Notes: generated from the letters alone by a model not told the origin. Shown: positions 1 to 7,929, counted from the first letter of the stretch. The stretch: DNA of 25,166 nucleotides from Bacteriovoracaceae bacterium UBA4573 (GCA_002387735.1 DGKJ01000103.1:1-25166), one strand, 5' to 3'. Program-made: numbers and translations.

Positions 1-366
1 GAACCGATAGCAGATGCCACGCGCTCGATTCTCGATGGTCACATAGTGCTGTCGCGAGAACTAGCATCGCGGAACCATTATCCGGCAATAGATGTGAGTA
101 GTAGCGTGAGCCGCGTCATGCGTGATGTGATTCAATCGAACCATTCTCAGGCGGCGGGCGAATTTCGCGACCTATTGGCAACCTATAAGGCGCACGAAGA
201 TCTGATTAATATTGGTGCCTACGTCAAGGGTTCAAATCCGAGACTAGACCAAGCAATTGCAGTTCATGAACGCATGAACGCTTACCTCAAACAAGGAGTT
301 AGCGAGCAGAGTAGTTTAGAAAACGCAGTCGCGGATCTTAGTGGAATTATGAGGACTGTGGCGTGA
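1..366 (+). CDS. fliI: Flagellum-specific export ATPase FliI, C-terminal part
   Basis: This is the last 121 residues of the soluble ATPase that powers and regulates flagellar type III export at the cytoplasmic base of the basal body. The reading frame is open from base 1, so the N-terminal and Walker motifs lie outside the window. The visible part matches the conserved FliI/SctN C-terminal region: an EPIADATRSILDGHIVLSRE stretch (usually GEPDS-ADA-R-ILDGHIVLSR), then A-x(4)-HYPAIDVSSSVSRVM, and the helical C-terminal domain that contacts FliJ and FliH. The TGA stop overlaps the GTG start of fliJ by 4 bases, which indicates translational coupling. The general F1-like family assignment is firm. 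FliI rather than a virulence-type homologue follows from the flagellar neighbours. Confidence 0.95.
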   Translation, partial: EPIADATRSILDGHIVLSRELASRNHYPAIDVSSSVSRVMRDVIQSNHSQAAGEFRDLLATYKAHEDLINIGAYVKGSNPRLDQAIAVHERMNAYLKQGVSEQSSLENAVADLSGIMRTVA

Positions 367-830
367 AAAAATTTAAATTTAAACTCGAAGTTGTACTGCA
401 GGAACGAAAGCGACAAGAGGATGTAAAGCTACGCGAACTCATGATTGCCGAGAGATTACTTCAGGGACTAGTGGATCAGAAAAAAGATCTCGAAAAAAAA
501 TTGGTTCAAGCCGTTCGCGACGGTTCCGGTTTGGCGGGAGTTAAAGAAAATAGCAGTGCGGAATTTCAAGTGCTCGACGGTTTTATTTCGGGTACCAAAA
601 TACGAATTCGATGGAAAACCCAAGAAATCGAGCGTGGCACTAAGTTAACAAACAAAAAACGGCAGGAATATGTAGCGGCTCGCCAGAAACGTGAAGCACT
701 CGAAAAATTGAAAACCAAACGTCATCAAAACTACCTAGAAGACGTTAAGGCTCACGAGCAACGAATGTTAGATGACTTGTATATCATGCGAGCGAGTTTT
801 CTGAATCGCGAGAAAAGAGATGCGGAATGA
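363..830 (+). CDS. fliJ: Flagellar export protein FliJ
   Basis: This is a 155-residue, highly charged, all-helical protein, close to the usual FliJ length of about 147. FliJ is the central-stalk-like coiled coil that links the FliI ATPase ring to the export gate protein FlhA and helps chaperone escort. Almost the whole chain reads as a two-stranded coiled coil rich in K, E, R and Q (for example FKLEVVLQERKRQEDVKLRE near the N-terminus, the usual FliJ opening). The start is GTG at 363, overlapping the fliI stop; the next gene overlaps its stop by 4 bases (ATGA). Sequence identity in FliJ is always low, so position immediately after fliI is a main part of the evidence. Confidence 0.9.
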   Translation: MKKFKFKLEVVLQERKRQEDVKLRELMIAERLLQGLVDQKKDLEKKLVQAVRDGSGLAGVKENSSAEFQVLDGFISGTKIRIRWKTQEIERGTKLTNKKRQEYVAARQKREALEKLKTKRHQNYLEDVKAHEQRMLDDLYIMRASFLNREKRDAE

Positions 831-1522
831 CGAAAGCGCGACTCGGTGTAAGAATACTAGGTCTAGCAATTTTACTGATGGCCTTACTTCAAATTCTGCG
901 GCCGAATACTTCCGATGCATCTGGCGGTGGAGAGGAACAACAGCTAACGGTTTTAGATGATAACACAGGGCGAGTAGCGCAGGAGCTCGAGAAACGGCGA
1001 AAAGAATTGGACGAGCGTGAACGGCTGCTTAAAGAACGTGAAGAACAATTGAGCGCTCAAGGTGCAGAGATCGAAAAGCGTATTCAACGGATCGAAGAAA
1101 TACGCGCTGAGATTAACGGTGATTTAAAGAAAAAGCGAGATCAGAGTGAAGAGCGTATTACGCGCATGATCGCAGTGTTTGAAACTATGGCTCCGAAGTC
1201 CGCTGCCCAAGTGATGGAAACGTTGGACGATGACTTGTCGGTTGAAGTGTTGGGAAGAATGGACCCGAAGCGTGTAGCGAAAATTATGAATATCATGGAC
1301 AAGTCCCGGTCTGCGAGACTTTCGGAACAACTCACCGGATATCTGAAGCCAGATTACGAAAACTCAAACAAATCAGGTCGGACAGTAGCGAGCCAGAGTA
1401 GTAGCGTTACTGCCACCGAACAATCAGCGGGTCAAAGCCGATCTTCGTCGAAAGACGGGGGCGGAGCGCCGAGTGGCGACGCTGGCAAGGCAGTTAAATC
1501 TGAGAAAGGAGGTAGCAGATAA
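827..1522 (+). CDS. MotE/YlxF-like membrane protein with MgtE_N-type domain
   Basis: This 231-residue protein has one N-terminal membrane segment (about residues 8-24). A strongly charged coiled coil follows (about 40-110, many E/R/K heptads). A compact helical domain at about 113-172 (METLDDDLSVEVLGRMDPKR and following) resembles the MgtE_N/FliG-like fold. The tail is Ser/Gly-rich and low in complexity. This architecture is that of MotE (a periplasmic chaperone for MotC in rhizobia) and Bacillus YlxF, which is found between fliJ and fliK just as here. The exact role in this organism is not known; a link to stator or export apparatus assembly is an inference. It overlaps fliJ by 4 bases, and the fliK ribosome binding site lies inside its 3' end. 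Confidence 0.8.
   Translation: MTKARLGVRILGLAILLMALLQILRPNTSDASGGGEEQQLTVLDDNTGRVAQELEKRRKELDERERLLKEREEQLSAQGAEIEKRIQRIEEIRAEINGDLKKKRDQSEERITRMIAVFETMAPKSAAQVMETLDDDLSVEVLGRMDPKRVAKIMNIMDKSRSARLSEQLTGYLKPDYENSNKSGRTVASQSSSVTATEQSAGQSRSSSKDGGGAPSGDAGKAVKSEKGGSR
1505..1513 (+). promoter_or_regulatory. Ribosome binding site deciding the fliK start
   Basis: AAAGGAGGT lies 10 bases before ATG 1524. It supports that start over the in-frame GTG at 1473, which would lie inside the upstream gene without a comparable Shine-Dalgarno site. Confidence 0.75.
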
Positions 1523-1523
1523 A

Positions 1524-3287
1524 ATGATCATAAAAAATGAAGTTCAAGCCGCGCTTGGGGCAGCGAGTACTGCCCCTGGCGCAAATGTGTATTCAAAAGC
1601 GGAACCAGGTGGCTTCGGACAATTTCTCAAGGCTGCGAATGCGGCACCGACCTTCAGCCCATTAGAGGCAACTCAAAATGGACTGGGGCTCTCGATGCCA
1701 AGTATTAGTGGGACCATGCCAGAAGTTGTCGGTACTCCGGAAATGAAGAAAGAAGTTCCTGTTCATTTGACGGAGGGGCCCAAGACGAAACTACCGAAAA
1801 CCGCAATTGAAAAAACCGAACTTCCGAAACAGCCAATGAATCTGGACGGTCAGACACCGAGTTTGACCGAGGGTTTAAAGAAGCTGAATTTGGGAGCAAC
1901 GACCAACGGCTCGAAGTTCCCATCGATGGTGGGAGAGCGGGTGCGATTACCGAACGAATCAATTGTGGGTAGCGAGACGTCGAAAAACGTACTCGGTCCT
2001 CACAACGATCCACGTTTGAGGTCCATCAAAAAAGAGACGTTAGGTCGTGAAAGTGGGACCGAGAAATTCGAGACTGCTTCGGCGGATACACGTTCGGCCC
2101 TTGATTGGCTGTCGGATCTGAATGCAAAAGATTCGCTAGAAGTTAGCGAACCGAATGTAATGCAGGCAGTGACACCAGCGAATTCAGCACCGAGTGCCGT
2201 CGTGGTTTCGAACGTTGGTGTAACGAGTGCTGGAACCGAACATGAGTCGAGAGTACCGGGCGGGCGAAAGGATCCTACGAGTTCCAGGGCCGCGCCCGTG
2301 AATCTCGCCAAGTCGACGAGACCAGAAAGTCAAGTTGCACCAATGCCGAGTGCCGAAGGTAAAATTCCGGTGGAAAACGGAGTAGTGCCCAAGTGGGAGT
2401 CACCTGTGCAAGTTCTTTCAGTAGAAGGCAAAGGTGATGATTCCGCGCAGAGAGCTATTCCAGCAAGAAACCCCGGGGTTTCTTTAGCCAACAGTGAGGA
2501 CTACGTTAATAGCCGCGTCGAAAGACAGGCAAAAAAAGGTAGTGCTAAGGTGTTGGGCGAACGAGTCGAGGCTCAGTTGAAATCGGTTGATTCGGGGCGT
2601 GAAGCGAACAACGCACCAAGTGTAGAACGTAAAGAGTTCGAGATGTTGATTCCGTCGGTACGGGAGTGGTCGCATCCGATAGAATCTAAGAACTCAAGTG
2701 CAGGTGAAACGAAGGCTCTCGGGTCTTTGGTAACCGCACAGTCTACGCCGGGGACGGTCGATCTAAGTAGTCCTGCGTTGATGGCGATGCGAGTAGGGGA
2801 TTTGGCGAGTCGCGGAGGCGGAAGTATTCGCATTCGCGTAATGCCGGAACACCTTGGTGAAGTTACGATTTCAGTAAGTAACCATCAGGGTAAACTGAAG
2901 GTCGCTCTCGATGCGGACAACGCCGAGGCTCAAGCATTGCTTTCGAGGCATGCGCCTGAATTGAAGGGCATTCTCGAGGCTTCGCGTTTTCAAGTAGATC
3001 GTATCGATGTGAATCGTGAGACAGGACTGACCGCCAGCAGTTCATGGTTGGCGTCTAGCCCAGTGAGCACGAGCGTCGGAAGTTCGGTGAGTAGCGTAAG
3101 CTCCGGTCAGTGGACGGGTCTGTCGAATTCCGGTAATCAGGGCGGTGGCCAAGGTTCCGGATTTGATCAGTCTCGCCAAGATGGATTCATGCGTTGGGAT
3201 GATTACAATTCCCAATGGCAGGACCAGATGAACGGTAGAGAAGAGCGTGCGCGTAAGCTGTGGCAGTATGCACAAGCGAACGCGTAA
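1524..3287 (+). CDS. fliK: Flagellar hook-length control protein FliK
   Basis: This 587-residue protein is expected to be secreted as a molecular ruler that stops hook growth and switches export specificity through FlhB. About the first 420 residues are low-complexity, rich in S, P, A, E, K and V, as in FliK ruler regions. The conserved C-terminal Flg_hook domain lies at about 430-525, with the diagnostic block IRIRVMPEHLGEVTISVSNH (general form L-x-P-x-x-LG-x-V-x-V), then KVALDADNAEAQALLSRHAP and a helix. A Gly/Ser/Gln-rich tail follows. E. coli FliK is about 375 residues, so this one is long because of the disordered middle. The start at ATG 1524 is chosen for its ribosome binding site. The downstream gap of 78 bases contains a strong hairpin. 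Confidence 0.9.
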   Translation: MIIKNEVQAALGAASTAPGANVYSKAEPGGFGQFLKAANAAPTFSPLEATQNGLGLSMPSISGTMPEVVGTPEMKKEVPVHLTEGPKTKLPKTAIEKTELPKQPMNLDGQTPSLTEGLKKLNLGATTNGSKFPSMVGERVRLPNESIVGSETSKNVLGPHNDPRLRSIKKETLGRESGTEKFETASADTRSALDWLSDLNAKDSLEVSEPNVMQAVTPANSAPSAVVVSNVGVTSAGTEHESRVPGGRKDPTSSRAAPVNLAKSTRPESQVAPMPSAEGKIPVENGVVPKWESPVQVLSVEGKGDDSAQRAIPARNPGVSLANSEDYVNSRVERQAKKGSAKVLGERVEAQLKSVDSGREANNAPSVERKEFEMLIPSVREWSHPIESKNSSAGETKALGSLVTAQSTPGTVDLSSPALMAMRVGDLASRGGGSIRIRVMPEHLGEVTISVSNHQGKLKVALDADNAEAQALLSRHAPELKGILEASRFQVDRIDVNRETGLTASSSWLASSPVSTSVGSSVSSVSSGQWTGLSNSGNQGGGQGSGFDQSRQDGFMRWDDYNSQWQDQMNGREERARKLWQYAQANA

Positions 3288-3301
3288 ATAGCGTTTAAAA
3301 T

Positions 3302-3352
3302 GGAACTGAGAATCCGTTACTGGAACTGGCCCAGAACGGATTCTCCAATTCC
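3302..3352 (+). repeat. Hairpin between fliK and flgD
   Basis: GAGAATCCGTT (3308-3318) pairs perfectly with AACGGATTCTC (3335-3345). Inside it, CTGG (3320-3323) pairs with CCAG (3331-3334) after one bulged A. The loop is 3324-3330. Outside it, GGAA (3302-3305) can pair with TTCC (3349-3352). No T-run follows, so it is not a classical intrinsic terminator. A role in attenuation, RNA processing or mRNA stability is possible. Confidence 0.7.
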
Positions 3353-3365
3353 GATGGAGTGAGTG

Positions 3366-4517
3366 GTGATCAATACATTAAAACCGGCGTCTCAAGTTGG
3401 CCATGACGATCAACGTGGTGAAGTGCTTGAACGTATAGCCAAGGAATACGGCCATCCGGAACAAAAAGATCGTGAACCTGTTAAAAAACTCGGAAAAGAC
3501 GAGTTTTTTAAAATCATGGTTACCCAGATTCAACACCAAGATCCTACCAAACCTTATCAGAACGAACAGATGGCTTCGCAGATGGCGCAGTTTTCAGCGC
3601 TTGAGCAAATGATGAACGTAAACTCGAACCTTGAAAAACTTTCGGAGTCGCAACAACCGCTTCACCACCTTGGAGCCGCGGGATTGATTGGAAAATACGT
3701 TACAGCCGATTCGAGTCGGTTTGTTCACAAAGAAGGCAAGTATTCCGATCTGCGTTTTGATTTGCCAGCAGATGCCAAAAAAGTTCGACTCATGATTCTA
3801 AACGAGCGCGGCGAGACTGTACGCGAGATTGAATACGGCGAAATGAAAAAAGGCACTCAAACCGTAGCCTGGAACGGTAAACGCGGGAACAATACCAACG
3901 CTCCCAACGGCAACTACATGATTCAAGTTACCGCGCTCAATGAGCGCAATCAAAGTATTCCAGTTCAGACTCTAAACACCAACGTCGTGCACGGCGTTGC
4001 TTACGAAGGTAAAGATACAGTTTTGCTCATTGGCGATATTCGAAAACCACAAAAAATTCTGCTGAAACACGTGTCGAAGATCGTGGATCGTAGTCAGGCT
4101 CAAGGCGCGTCTGCCCAGCACGGGGTCGCCGGTGCGCCGGACATTGACCTTGGAGCGATTCAGCAAGCGCTTCAAAATAGTGCCCAAGCGGCCGCAACTC
4201 CCGGTGAAAACAGTGGGGAGAATACCGAAGCGTCGAACGACGCCGACGAAGGTGAACGAGCGGTCGAAGACTACGTACCGGGCCGTGATGCAGCCTATGC
4301 GCCAATGAATATGAAAATGATTCAGGCTATGAGTCAAAAGCCCCAAATCGAACAGCCGCTCAGTAATCAGGAAATAGCTGCGCAACTTGAAAAATTGAAT
4401 GATCTAACGGCAGCTAATCCTAACGCGGCGAAGATTCAAGGTGGCGCTCGGCCGGATTTACCGAGCAACCCAAGTTTGCCCCCTAGTAACGACGGGGGAA
4501 TTGTAGGAAACTGGTAA
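3366..4517 (+). CDS. flgD: Flagellar hook capping protein FlgD, with long C-terminal extension
   Basis: FlgD is the transient scaffold cap under which hook subunits polymerise. The N-terminal conserved block is clear (residues about 42-95): DEFFKIMVTQIQHQDPTKP, then NEQMASQMAQFSALEQMMNV. A FlgD Ig-like/tudor region follows at about 110-235, including VRLMILNERGETVREIEYGE and a WNGKRGNNTNAPNGNY turn. Residues from about 240 to 383 are an extra Gln/Ala/Asn/Glu-rich, probably disordered tail. E. coli FlgD is about 231 residues, so the tail is unusual. Two consecutive GTG codons (3363 and 3366) could start it; GGAG at 3356-3359 is better spaced for 3366. Confidence 0.9.
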   Translation: MINTLKPASQVGHDDQRGEVLERIAKEYGHPEQKDREPVKKLGKDEFFKIMVTQIQHQDPTKPYQNEQMASQMAQFSALEQMMNVNSNLEKLSESQQPLHHLGAAGLIGKYVTADSSRFVHKEGKYSDLRFDLPADAKKVRLMILNERGETVREIEYGEMKKGTQTVAWNGKRGNNTNAPNGNYMIQVTALNERNQSIPVQTLNTNVVHGVAYEGKDTVLLIGDIRKPQKILLKHVSKIVDRSQAQGASAQHGVAGAPDIDLGAIQQALQNSAQAAATPGENSGENTEASNDADEGERAVEDYVPGRDAAYAPMNMKMIQAMSQKPQIEQPLSNQEIAAQLEKLNDLTAANPNAAKIQGGARPDLPSNPSLPPSNDGGIVGNW

Positions 4518-4534
4518 GGTAGTACCAAAAAAAG

Positions 4535-4543
4535 AAAGGAGGT
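4535..4543 (+). promoter_or_regulatory. Ribosome binding site that points to a GTG start
   Basis: AAAGGAGGT directly abuts ATG 4544, leaving only one base after GGAGG. The in-frame GTG at 4550 lies 7 bases after GGAGG, the normal distance, so GTG 4550 is the likelier start. Confidence 0.6.
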
Positions 4544-4549
4544 ATGAAA

Positions 4550-4963
4550 GTGTCGAACACGTTTTTAATTCCCAATGTTTCTGGCGGCCCTGGCAATATA
4601 GTTAATCGTGAAAACACCCAGGCGCCCGACCCAATTGGCACTAAAGGAATCGAAAGTAACGAAAGTTTCAGTCAGATTCTGGGAAATCAGCTCGAAAAAC
4701 CAATTGCCGAACCCTTACGTTTTTCGGCTCACGCTTCAGCAAGAATTCAAAGTCGTAAGTTGAATCTCGGAGCCGATGAAATGCGTAAGCTTGGTGAAGC
4801 AGTAGATCGGGCAGCAGCGAAGGGTCTTGACGATACGCTTATTCTTACAAAAGATGCGGCGTTTATTGTGAGTGTCAAGAATCGTACGGTCGTGACAGCG
4901 ATGGATATTAATTCAATGCAGGGAAATGTGTTCACGAATATTGAAGGAGCAGTGATCGTTTAG
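4550..4963 (+). CDS. Small flagellar operon protein (TIGR02530-like)
   Basis: This 137-residue soluble protein sits between flgD and flgE, the usual place for the conserved 'flagellar operon protein' family (TIGR02530-like). The conserved core runs over the last two thirds: RFSAHASARIQSRKLNLGAD, LGEAVDRAAAKGLDDTLILT, then VKNRTVVTAMDINSMQGNVF and a final NIEGAVIV. The family's molecular function is not established. Its presence across hook operons suggests a role in hook assembly or regulation. There is no signal peptide or membrane segment. The GTG 4550 start is preferred over ATG 4544 because of Shine-Dalgarno spacing, a change of two residues. Confidence 0.8.
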   Translation: MSNTFLIPNVSGGPGNIVNRENTQAPDPIGTKGIESNESFSQILGNQLEKPIAEPLRFSAHASARIQSRKLNLGADEMRKLGEAVDRAAAKGLDDTLILTKDAAFIVSVKNRTVVTAMDINSMQGNVFTNIEGAVIV

Positions 4964-5040
4964 AGTTCTAGGATGGAACGGTAGGCGGGTCCGCGGAAGA
5001 GGTTTATGAAACTTTCGACCAAGGGCGCCTCCAAAAATAA

Positions 5041-5074
5041 AAAGTGATCGAATATCACTTTGATTGATCGAATC
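5041..5074 (+). repeat. Hairpin and direct repeat in the flgE leader
   Basis: AAAGTGAT (5041-5048) and ATCACTTT (5054-5061) form a perfect 8-bp stem with loop CGAAT. The 9-mer TGATCGAAT inside it (5045-5053) recurs at 5065-5073. It lies 24-57 bases before the flgE ATG in a 134-base gap, so it could be an operator (two half-spaced copies) or an mRNA leader element. Upstream in the gap (4964-5040) I see no good promoter match. Confidence 0.55.
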
Positions 5075-5097
5075 CCAAGATAGCAAGGAGGCTAAAA

Positions 5098-6378
5098 ATG
5101 GGTATATTATCGTCTCTCTATACCGGCGTTAGCGGTTTGCAAGCAAACGGTGAAGCGCTCGGAATCTACGGCGACAACCTCGCCAATGCCAATACGACTG
5201 GATTTAAAACCTCAAGACCAGAGTTCCAAGACGTGATTGCAAAATCACTAAAGGGTATTTTGGGAGGTAACCAAATTGGTCGTGGTACTAAGCTCTCGAA
5301 CGTTAACCCGGTGTTCGCACAAGGGTCTTTAACACAAACGGACCGCGCTACAGATCTTGCAATCTCGGGCGACGGTTTTTTCGTGTTGGATGGTCCCGAA
5401 GGCCGATGTTTTACTCGTAACGGTGTATTCAACTTTGACAAAGACGGACGTCTCACAAGTTTAGAAGGTGCGCGAGTGATGGGATTCCAGGCTGACGAAA
5501 ACGGCCTTATCACCAACAAGCTCACTGAGATAAAACTAGATCGTACCGTGATCGACGCCAAACGTACGTCCAAAGTAAATCTTTCGATGAACTTGGATAT
5601 TCGGGCAGAAAAAGGACTAGACTTCAATCTCGAGAATCCAGACAAAACTAGCAAGTACTCAAACGGTTTCACCGTTTATGACTCGGCTGGTAATGCGCAT
5701 CTCGTGACCGTTTACTTCAACAAAGTCGAAGACGGTCAATGGAAATGGCATGCTGTCGTTAAGGGCGAAGAAGTCCAAGGCGGAGAAAAAGGAAAGCTGG
5801 TCGAAGCCGCGAGCGGTACATTGAAGTTTGGCACTGATGGTCGACTTCAAGAAGCTGCGACAGACAAAAACGAGTTCAACTTCAATAAAGGTGCATTGCC
5901 TGGGCAGAAGATTGAATTCAATTTCGGTCTTACTGTGATGGAAGGTGGCGATGGTCTGCAAACCACTCAATACGGTACGAACTCCGACTTGTATAAGCAC
6001 ACTCAAGACGGGTACACCGCAGGAACGGTCGCAGGTCTTTCGTTCAACGACGATGGTGTATTGTCGGCGATTTTTACCAACGGCGAAACGCTCAATCTGG
6101 CGCAAGTTGCGATTGGTAAGTTCGAGAACAATGAGGCCCTTTTCAAGAAAGGTCAGAACCAGTATCGGGAGTCGAAAAACTCTGGCCAAGCGTTTATCGG
6201 AAAACCTGGAGATGGTGGGCGAGGTAGAATTACTGCCAAGTCTATTGAGGGTTCGACTACGGACATTGCTGCGGAGTTTATTAACTTGATGACCGCTCAA
6301 CGATCGTTCCAAGCGAACGCTCGTGCGATCACAACCGCCGATGAACTCATGGCCGAAGTCTTGAATATGCGTAAATAA
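5098..6378 (+). CDS. flgE: Flagellar hook protein FlgE
   Basis: FlgE polymerises into the hook, the universal joint between motor and filament. At 426 residues it is close to the E. coli length (402). The N-terminal rod/hook signature is present (residues 3-36: SLYTGVSGLQANGEALGIYG, then NLANANTTGFK), as is the FlgE/F/G region (DLAISGDGFFVLDGPEGRCF, about 85-105). A variable FlaE-type middle domain follows (about 160-300). The C-terminal helix is typical: GSTTDIAAEFINLMTAQRSF, then QANARAITTADELM. Both ends form the D0 coiled coil. The start is ATG with AAGGAGG 6 bases upstream, one of the strongest ribosome binding sites in the window, fitting a highly produced structural protein. A strong hairpin follows its stop. 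Confidence 0.97.
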   Translation: MGILSSLYTGVSGLQANGEALGIYGDNLANANTTGFKTSRPEFQDVIAKSLKGILGGNQIGRGTKLSNVNPVFAQGSLTQTDRATDLAISGDGFFVLDGPEGRCFTRNGVFNFDKDGRLTSLEGARVMGFQADENGLITNKLTEIKLDRTVIDAKRTSKVNLSMNLDIRAEKGLDFNLENPDKTSKYSNGFTVYDSAGNAHLVTVYFNKVEDGQWKWHAVVKGEEVQGGEKGKLVEAASGTLKFGTDGRLQEAATDKNEFNFNKGALPGQKIEFNFGLTVMEGGDGLQTTQYGTNSDLYKHTQDGYTAGTVAGLSFNDDGVLSAIFTNGETLNLAQVAIGKFENNEALFKKGQNQYRESKNSGQAFIGKPGDGGRGRITAKSIEGSTTDIAAEFINLMTAQRSFQANARAITTADELMAEVLNMRK

Positions 6379-6394
6379 TAGCTAAAATTTACGG

Positions 6395-6425
6395 TTGCGG
6401 CGGTCGCTTTTGGCGGCCGCCGCAA
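6395..6425 (+). terminator. Strong GC-rich hairpin after flgE
   Basis: TTGCGGCGGTCGC (6395-6407) pairs with GGCGGCCGCCGCAA (6412-6425), giving 13 pairs with one G-U wobble and a loop of 5 (TTTTG). It begins 17 bases after the flgE stop. Only a weak T stretch (GATTTTAAT) follows, and an A-rich patch (AAAATTT) precedes it. It is the likeliest end or attenuation point of the hook operon, but the U-tract is not canonical. Confidence 0.65.
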
Positions 6426-6436
6426 GCGTGATTTTA

Positions 6437-7057
6437 ATGAAAAGCAAAAAAAAGATTCTTATCGCGATTTTTGTCCTGTTCGTCGCGCAGCCGAGCGTTG
6501 CTCGGGCAGCGCGCTTTGAAAACGCCTGGAGTCTAGGGCTGCCGCTTTTCAGCGGCGCGACCAGTGGCTATGTAGTGCCGGCCTATGGGTTTCTACTCGG
6601 ATTTTCAACTGCAGCTCTCACATCGAAAACATTCAATATCGTAAATGCCTTTGACGTAGGCCTTGGGGTGGGTGGCACTCAATTTGGCAGCGTGGGAAGC
6701 GCCTACAATTTAATATTTGGGATGTATGACCTGGGTCTTCGAATTAATTTGATGAAAAAAATGCTGCAACCTTATTTTTCGTTTGGGCCCACACTGGGTT
6801 TTTTTGCGGCCAATCTCACAAGTCCACCAGCAACTCAGTCGACCAATCAGGCGTCCTTGAAATACGGTTATTGGTTAGCGGCCGGCTTTGACTGGTATAA
6901 AGATGATGCCGGAAGAGGTAGTTCTAGTGCTTGGGGTCTAGAGCTAACTTATTTTAACTACCTTGCGTCGCCTGGACTGTTTGAATTTCCGGCCGGCAGG
7001 CTCGGTGTGCGCGGCATTAAGTTCGAAGTGCATTTCATTCTCGCACCGTCTAAGTAG
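6437..7057 (+). CDS. Predicted outer-membrane beta-barrel protein, family not recognised
   Basis: This 206-residue protein has a clear Sec signal peptide: a basic start (MKSKKKILIAIFVLFVAQPS), a hydrophobic core and an ARA/ARF cleavage site near residue 25. The mature part alternates Gly/aromatic strands such as FENAWSLGLPLFSGATSGYV, LMKKMLQPYFSFGPTLGFF, YGYWLAAGFDWYKDD and KFEVHFILAPSK, as in small 8-strand OMPs. It has no flagellar signature. The frame extends back to 6395, but that region is the hairpin; ATG 6437 gives a clean signal peptide, although its ribosome binding site is weak. It may be read through from flgE or have its own promoter. It converges on the next gene with a 23-base gap. 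Confidence 0.65.
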   Translation: MKSKKKILIAIFVLFVAQPSVARAARFENAWSLGLPLFSGATSGYVVPAYGFLLGFSTAALTSKTFNIVNAFDVGLGVGGTQFGSVGSAYNLIFGMYDLGLRINLMKKMLQPYFSFGPTLGFFAANLTSPPATQSTNQASLKYGYWLAAGFDWYKDDAGRGSSSAWGLELTYFNYLASPGLFEFPAGRLGVRGIKFEVHFILAPSK

Positions 7058-7080
7058 CCACTACAAATAAGCCAATGCTG

Positions 7081-7929
7081 TTACTTGCCAAATAGAATAC
7101 TAAATCTCATCACTGTCGAATTCACGGTGACGGTCGTTCTGGTGGTTGTTGTGAGTTCAGCGGTGGTTTTGGTGTAGTCGAACTGAAAGGTAAAGAAGTT
7201 TTTCTTCACAGGTAGCGCGATTTTTAAAAATCCGTTTAGTTCGCGGCTGGCACCTACCGCTATTTCTCCAGTGTAAACTAAGCCGTATCGCCCACCTATT
7301 TGAATGCGTTGTTTTCTTTTGAGATTAAACTCAAGGTAAGTACTAATGTCGGGTCCTGAGATATCTTGATAACCAAAATTATTTGTAGAAACTGTCATAG
7401 TCCGATAGAACACCCCGGGCCCGAGGTACCAATTATTTTTTCTTCCCGAAATGAATGGAAAAATTAATCGTCCGAAACCACTCCAATAAGTAATGTCGGC
7501 CGAAGTACTGTTGCCGATTTCTAATGCGGAGTAGTAGCCCCCGCCCTCGAGGAAGGTAGATCGGCTGAGCGGTAATATTATGTTGAGTTCCGGCGCCAGC
7601 GCAGAATACGTGACGGCCGATGCGTTCGATTGTTTGTGCGCGAGTGACAAGTAACTTGGGCCAAAACGAAAACCCATTGAGCCTGCTCTTCCGCCACGAC
7701 TACCACTGCCGCGCGACGAACCACCACTGAACCCGCGATTCATTGATGGAACGGGTGGGCCCGATTGCGCGTAGCAAAGCACATCGTAGACGCAATTGAG
7801 CGCCAACGCGAATAACAACATCGCGAAAAAACGTACGATCGACGTACGAGTGCCTAGAGAGAGTCGTTCAAAATACACGAACGCGCGGCCCCCCTTTGCG
7901 GTGATAAGGGTTTTCGTAGAACACACCAC
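7081..7929 (-). CDS. Predicted outer-membrane beta-barrel protein with Gly/Ser/Arg-rich linker
   Basis: This protein of up to 282 residues has a hydrophobic export signal (RFFAMLLFALALNCVYDVLC), then a PVPSMNRGFSGGSSRGSGSR linker rich in G, S and R, then a barrel-like region with repeated alternating strands (SMGFRFGPSYLSLA, ADITYWSGFGRLIFPF, NNWYLGPGVFYRTMTVS, KRKQRIQIGGRYGLVYTGE, FTFQFDYTK, VMRFSILFGK). It probably sits in the outer membrane; its function is unknown. The start is uncertain. GTG at 7929 or 7926 follows AAAGGG but leaves over 30 residues before the hydrophobic core. GTG at 7878 follows an AAAGGGGGG run 10 bases upstream and gives a more normal signal peptide. The gene runs against the flagellar operons and looks like an insertion between them. 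Confidence 0.6.
   Translation of the reverse strand: MVCSTKTLITAKGGRAFVYFERLSLGTRTSIVRFFAMLLFALALNCVYDVLCYAQSGPPVPSMNRGFSGGSSRGSGSRGGRAGSMGFRFGPSYLSLAHKQSNASAVTYSALAPELNIILPLSRSTFLEGGGYYSALEIGNSTSADITYWSGFGRLIFPFISGRKNNWYLGPGVFYRTMTVSTNNFGYQDISGPDISTYLEFNLKRKQRIQIGGRYGLVYTGEIAVGASRELNGFLKIALPVKKNFFTFQFDYTKTTAELTTTTRTTVTVNSTVMRFSILFGK

Noticed and set aside
4970..5035. Possible c-di-GMP (GEMM-I) riboswitch before flgE, from a GGTAGGCGGGTCCGCGGAAG segment
   Set aside because: It resembles only the 3' stem of the class; the required GGCAAA and GACGCAAAGCC core segments are absent upstream.
5945..6289. 114-residue + strand frame inside flgE
   Set aside because: It is an alternate frame of a well-supported hook protein and has no independent ribosome binding site or recognisable domain.
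5659..6312. 217-residue - strand frame opposite flgE
   Set aside because: It is a long shadow frame opposite a conserved gene, with no domain and no start signal.
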